This document shows, piece after piece, positions 61,021 to 64,000 of a stretch of 64,000 nt of DNA. Within the stretch, counting starts at the first letter, position 1, and each line of letters opens with the position of its first letter. The DNA lies in NCBI GenBank assembly GCA_020310875.1, contig CM035407.1, positions 68,665,158 to 68,729,157 on the forward strand. Direction: 5' to 3'. The notes beneath the pieces are model-generated. The model did no database searches. It had not been told where the DNA came from and worked only from the letters and a program-made list of their open reading frames with translations. Made by a program: the position numbers and the translations under genes. The DNA is from Ceratopteris richardii. Its lineage: Eukaryota; Streptophyta; Polypodiopsida; Polypodiales; Pteridaceae.

Positions 61021-61262
61021 GAGTTCTTTTAGATTACTTTCAAAATGCTCATACAGGTTCAAATCTATTACAAGCTAACCTCAAAAATGAGCTCTCTAGC
61101 TCTATTTATAGTTTTTTACTAGGTTTTGGCCTTGTCCAGACCTAGTGTTCGGCCTATTTAAAAATTAGGTTCTCTGCCCTATTTGGAGGTTCAAACGGAG
61201 TCTAAAAAATGTGAAAACTGATAGGTAGGTACTTCTAAAGCTCCTCAAGCTCAAGTCTAGAT
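61021..61262 (-). mobile_element. Inverted fragment of the first gypsy element's LTR
   Basis: The reverse complement matches 4730-4955: TTGAGCTTGAGGAGCTT, GACCTAATTTTTAA/AACCTAATTTTTAA, CTATAAATAGAGCTAGAGAGCTC and CATTTTTGAGGTTAGCTTGT align in order with moderate divergence. It lacks TG/CA ends, so it is not a normal solo LTR. About 20-25 integrase linker codons seem to be replaced by it. Confidence 0.85.
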
Positions 61263-62118
61263 TTTATTGGCCCAATCACACCACCAGCGACCCTCACCAA
61301 CAATCGCTATATTTTGACCTGTATAGATTATGCCACTAGGTGGGCGAAAGCTTGGGCTTTATGTTCTACCACAGCTGTTTTGGTGGCCAAATGTTTGATG
61401 AAGGATGTTTTCCCTCGATATGGATTACCTTTGGAGATAGTGACGGACAAGGAACACATTTTGCAAACAACTTAATGCAAGTACTGACTCAGACTTTTCA
61501 GATTATGCATAAATTCAGCTCGCCGTGCTATCCACGTGCTAATGGTATGGCTGAAAGTACCAATAAGACTCTATTGAATATGCTTCACAAATGGATCTTG
61601 GAATGTTCGGAACGTTGGGATCAACTCTTACCTGCTGTATTATGGGCTTATCGGACCACGTACAAAGTGTCAACCGGAATGACTCCTTTTAAACTCGCTT
61701 ATGGCCTAAAAGCTATTGCTCCAATGGCAGTAGTGGTGCCGAGCCTGCGGGTCCCCTGCTCTCAAAAATTGCTACCGGACGAATCTCTTCCATTTCAGTT
61801 GGATGTGCTCAGATCCTTGGATGAACAACGCTGGGAAAGCTTCATGATTCTTCAAGAAGTTCAGCTTCGGCAAGGCCGTACTCATGATCGTTTCCTCAAA
61901 ACCCTGTGTTTACGGTGGGCCAACTTGTTTTATTCTATAATGCTAAATCCAACAGATCTGCCGGAAAATTTAAATTACGGTGGTTCGGTCCATATCGGAT
62001 TGCTGAACAAGTTGGACCGGCAACTTTTCGGTTGGCAACCTTAACAGGTGTTCTCCTTCCAAAAGTGATTAATGGTTCTAAGCTTCGCCCATATCACCAA
62101 CCGTCTGATAACCTATGA
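61263..62118 (+). pseudogene. Gypsy integrase core and C-terminus
   Basis: Contains DFIGPITPPATLTNNRYILT, CIDYATRWAKAWAL (first Asp), GLPLEIVTDKEHI (second Asp), HKFSSPCYPRANGMAESTNK (Glu) and the C-terminal LRWFGPYRIAEQVGPATFRL ending GSKLRPYHQ. Frameshifts fall near 61340, 61450 and 61900. With the HHCC domain cut off upstream it cannot make a normal integrase. Confidence 0.8.
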
Positions 62119-62431
62119 CGTGTACTTAGTCTTTTTCGAGTGTCACTTTTTTTTCTTTTTATTCCCGTTTTCGATTGACCACTGACCGTAATTTTTTTGT
62201 TTTGGTATCTAACTATGATTAATCACCGCCCTGTGTTACTGTTTCTGTTCATGCATGCATGCCATAATCATGCAGGATATCTCTCCACTACTGCGCGATG
62301 ATTAGGGGTTTTGCCGCCTGATGTTGTCCGTGCCCTTACTTAATCTTGTTTTTTCCATTGATAATCGCTATTGCGTTTGTGTGATTGTGCGCTCTTTGTA
62401 TTTTGTGCTTTCATGTCCACTTGTGCGCGCC

Positions 62432-62997
62432 ATGGAAGCTCTCGCGAATGTTGCAACCTTCTGTGCAGGTCTCACTCCAGAAGTGAGTGAGTATTTGCGC
62501 ACTCGTGGTCTGTTGGCCTTCGTTGAATTGCCTTGGCATTTAGTGGAGTGTCACCCATTCCATGCGCAGATCATTTCTGCTATCACCGCCACACCTGCTA
62601 CAGAGCAGTGTTGGCCCATTGCTTGTTTACCATCTCGTGTAGTCATTACTTTAGCTATGTTTGTTGAAGCTTTTCGAATCCCTCCGAAAGGATTGGAAAA
62701 TGATCCACTTCTTTTCGTGGCCACCATGAAAGAATTGTTCCCCCGGCACTCATCTAATGAGTATGCCATTCTTTGCAGACTCGAACCAGAGCGTACAGCA
62801 CTACAAATTTTGGTAGCCACTCTGAATTTACAGAAACGCACATATGGTATCGCTCGACCATTCTATTCAATGATGATATCCCTTCCCGTGAGCCTCTAAA
62901 TTTCACATCCTTCTATTTCCGGCGCATTCACCGTGAATGTGTAGCGGTTATGAAACAAATCGCTAAGAATGACCTTCCTCGGTTACACAGATTTTGA
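62432..62997 (+). pseudogene. Accessory ORF downstream of pol in the second gypsy element
   Basis: An open frame from the ATG at 62432 to 62899 starts MEALANVATFCAGLTPEVSE and contains RVVITLAMFVEAFRIPPKGL. A shifted frame continues with FNDDIPSREPLNFTSFYFRR to 62997, so one frameshift near 62860 splits it. It lies about 310 bp after integrase, in the same position as the long ORF at 57-4562 relative to its LTR. The 'IT..MF..AFRIPP.GL' block loosely resembles domains in plant transposon accessory proteins. It has no known function and is cut by a copia fragment. Confidence 0.55.
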
Positions 62998-63391
62998 TTA
63001 TGTTGGTTGTGTAGACAATTGTAAGTCTACATCCGAGTACATTTTTCATTTTGTTGGACGTGCTATCTCTTGGAGATCTTGTCTTCAAGAATGTACAGTT
63101 GTTTCCACTACATAAGTAGAGTATGTTGCAACTAGTGAGACATGTAAGAAAGCATTGTGGCTTTCTCATCTTGCTTGTGATGTGGGCCCACCTCAGCATG
63201 TACCTCATTTACTCAATGATAGTCAGAGTGCCATTGCATTTGCTAAGAATCCGGTCTATCATGCAAAGACCAAGAACATTGAGGTGAGGTACCATTTCAT
63301 TAGGGACTGCTTAGCCACTAAGCGCATTATTCTTGAGAGGTTTCATACTCAAGATAATGTTGTAGATGCTTTGAATAAATCTCTACCATAG
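62994..63391 (+). pseudogene. Copia RNase H C-terminal fragment
   Basis: Translation shows DYVGCVDN, STSEYIFHF, AISWRSCLQE, VEYVATSETCKKALWLSHLA, NDSQSAIAFAKNPVYHAKTK, NIEVRYHFIRDCLATKRIIL and the end VVDALNKSLP. This is typical copia RNase H, with a stop replacing the Glu-Ala of 'TEAEYVA'. It starts exactly where the gypsy accessory ORF ends, so it marks a junction between two elements. Confidence 0.75.
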
Positions 63392-64000
63392 GATAGCTTT
63401 CGACATTGTTGTCACTTGATGGGGGTTACTTCATTCATGACCTTACATAGTTACTTGTATACTGTGTAACATGCCCATGAGGTGGGAGGTATAGTTTGTA
63501 TACTTACACTCAGGTATTCTTTATCATTCTTTATTTTTCTCCCATAGTCACTTTGGCCATGTTGGCCTTTAATGGTAGATTGTTACTGTTACTGTCCATG
63601 TGAAAGGCCAAATGGCCGTTGGACACTTTTGTATATGTTCCTTAATAAAACAGATAGTGGCTTGGTCAGTCATAAACTATAGGTTTGACTCGATTTGTAC
63701 GACCTAAGAAATTTTTTATCATGGTCTGTGTACTGTGTGTTTTCTATGTATTTTGCACCCCCGTGTGGACACTATGTGCAACACTCGAGTTCAAGTTTCT
63801 ATAGCAAGGGTATTGTTGTGAATCTCTTGAAAAGGAGAGTACCATTGTGCATCGCCATAGAAATACTTCAAGTACAAACTTATGAGCCTATAAAGATAAA
63901 TGAATATTATTAGGAAATACCACCAAACCTTCATGATACTTATCTACATATTATTATACCATCATTTCCTTTTTTTGAAGAAAAAATTAAGCATCCCAAG
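63392..64000. other. Probable copia 3' region; LTR not resolved
   Basis: After the RNase H end there are purine-rich tracts (GATGGGGG at 63418, GAGGTGGGAGG at 63479) that could precede a 3' LTR. Repeated GGCCAAATGGCC/GGCCATGTTGGCC palindromic phrases occur near 63552 and 63607. No gene was recognised. Confidence 0.35.

Noticed and set aside
61021..61262. Ordinary solo LTR insertion
   Set aside because: TG and CA ends and a target duplication are missing, and part of the integrase linker seems lost.

Overview
This window looks like intergenic DNA from a land plant with a large, transposon-rich genome. The evidence is plant-type LTR retrotransposons (Ty1/copia with tRNA-Met primer sites, a Ty3/gypsy chromovirus, Ty3/gypsy elements with an extra 3' ORF), an En/Spm (CACTA) DNA transposon, plant LINEs, tRNA-derived SINEs and plant-like splice sites. 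One candidate host gene, a small SAUR-like protein, is visible. No rRNA, tRNA gene, CRISPR array or bacterial signal was found. The species cannot be named from the sequence alone.

Layout. 1-5158 (+): 3' end of a gypsy-type LTR element with a 4.5 kb accessory reading frame broken by three in-frame stops, a polypurine tract and the 3' LTR. 5850-8185 (+): decayed copia (LTR end, primer site, gag, protease/integrase start). 8186-8449: another LTR end plus primer site. 9290-10462 (-): copia RT/RNase H fragment. 10740-22311 (+): decayed chromovirus (RT, RNase H, integrase, chromodomain, PPT, 3' LTR). Its LTR is split by a CACTA transposon (14062-22052, ACT target duplication) that keeps the C-terminal transposase domains and a second gene but has more than 3 kb of simple and telomere-like repeats where the catalytic domain should be. 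23869-24456, 26564-26722 and 26886-27790: large microsatellites. 25475-26060 (-): copia 3' end. 28345-31245: two copies of one LTR/primer-site region facing each other. 31938-32968 (+): copia LTR, primer site and gag, cut by a full-length copia element on the minus strand (32969-39645, target duplication TGAAC). 39650-50640: hAT-like transposase relics in several copies, with LINEs inserted in both orientations and a tandem duplication of an hAT+LINE unit. 50640-52760: a field of diverged tandem repeats next to the SAUR-like gene (52970-53404, -). 54083-54321: a SINE with target duplications. 55650-62997 (+): gypsy element with 5' LTR, primer site, gag, protease, RT, RNase H, integrase and an extra 3' ORF, truncated by a copia RNase H fragment (62994-63391). 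An inverted piece of the first gypsy element's LTR sits inside its integrase gene.

Nearly every coding region is a transposon relic with stops or frameshifts, so little is expected to make protein now. The most informative points are the giant 3' accessory ORF of the first gypsy element, a SINE family sharing its 3' half with the local LINE, the core-less CACTA element, and the nested insertion order that can be read from target duplications.
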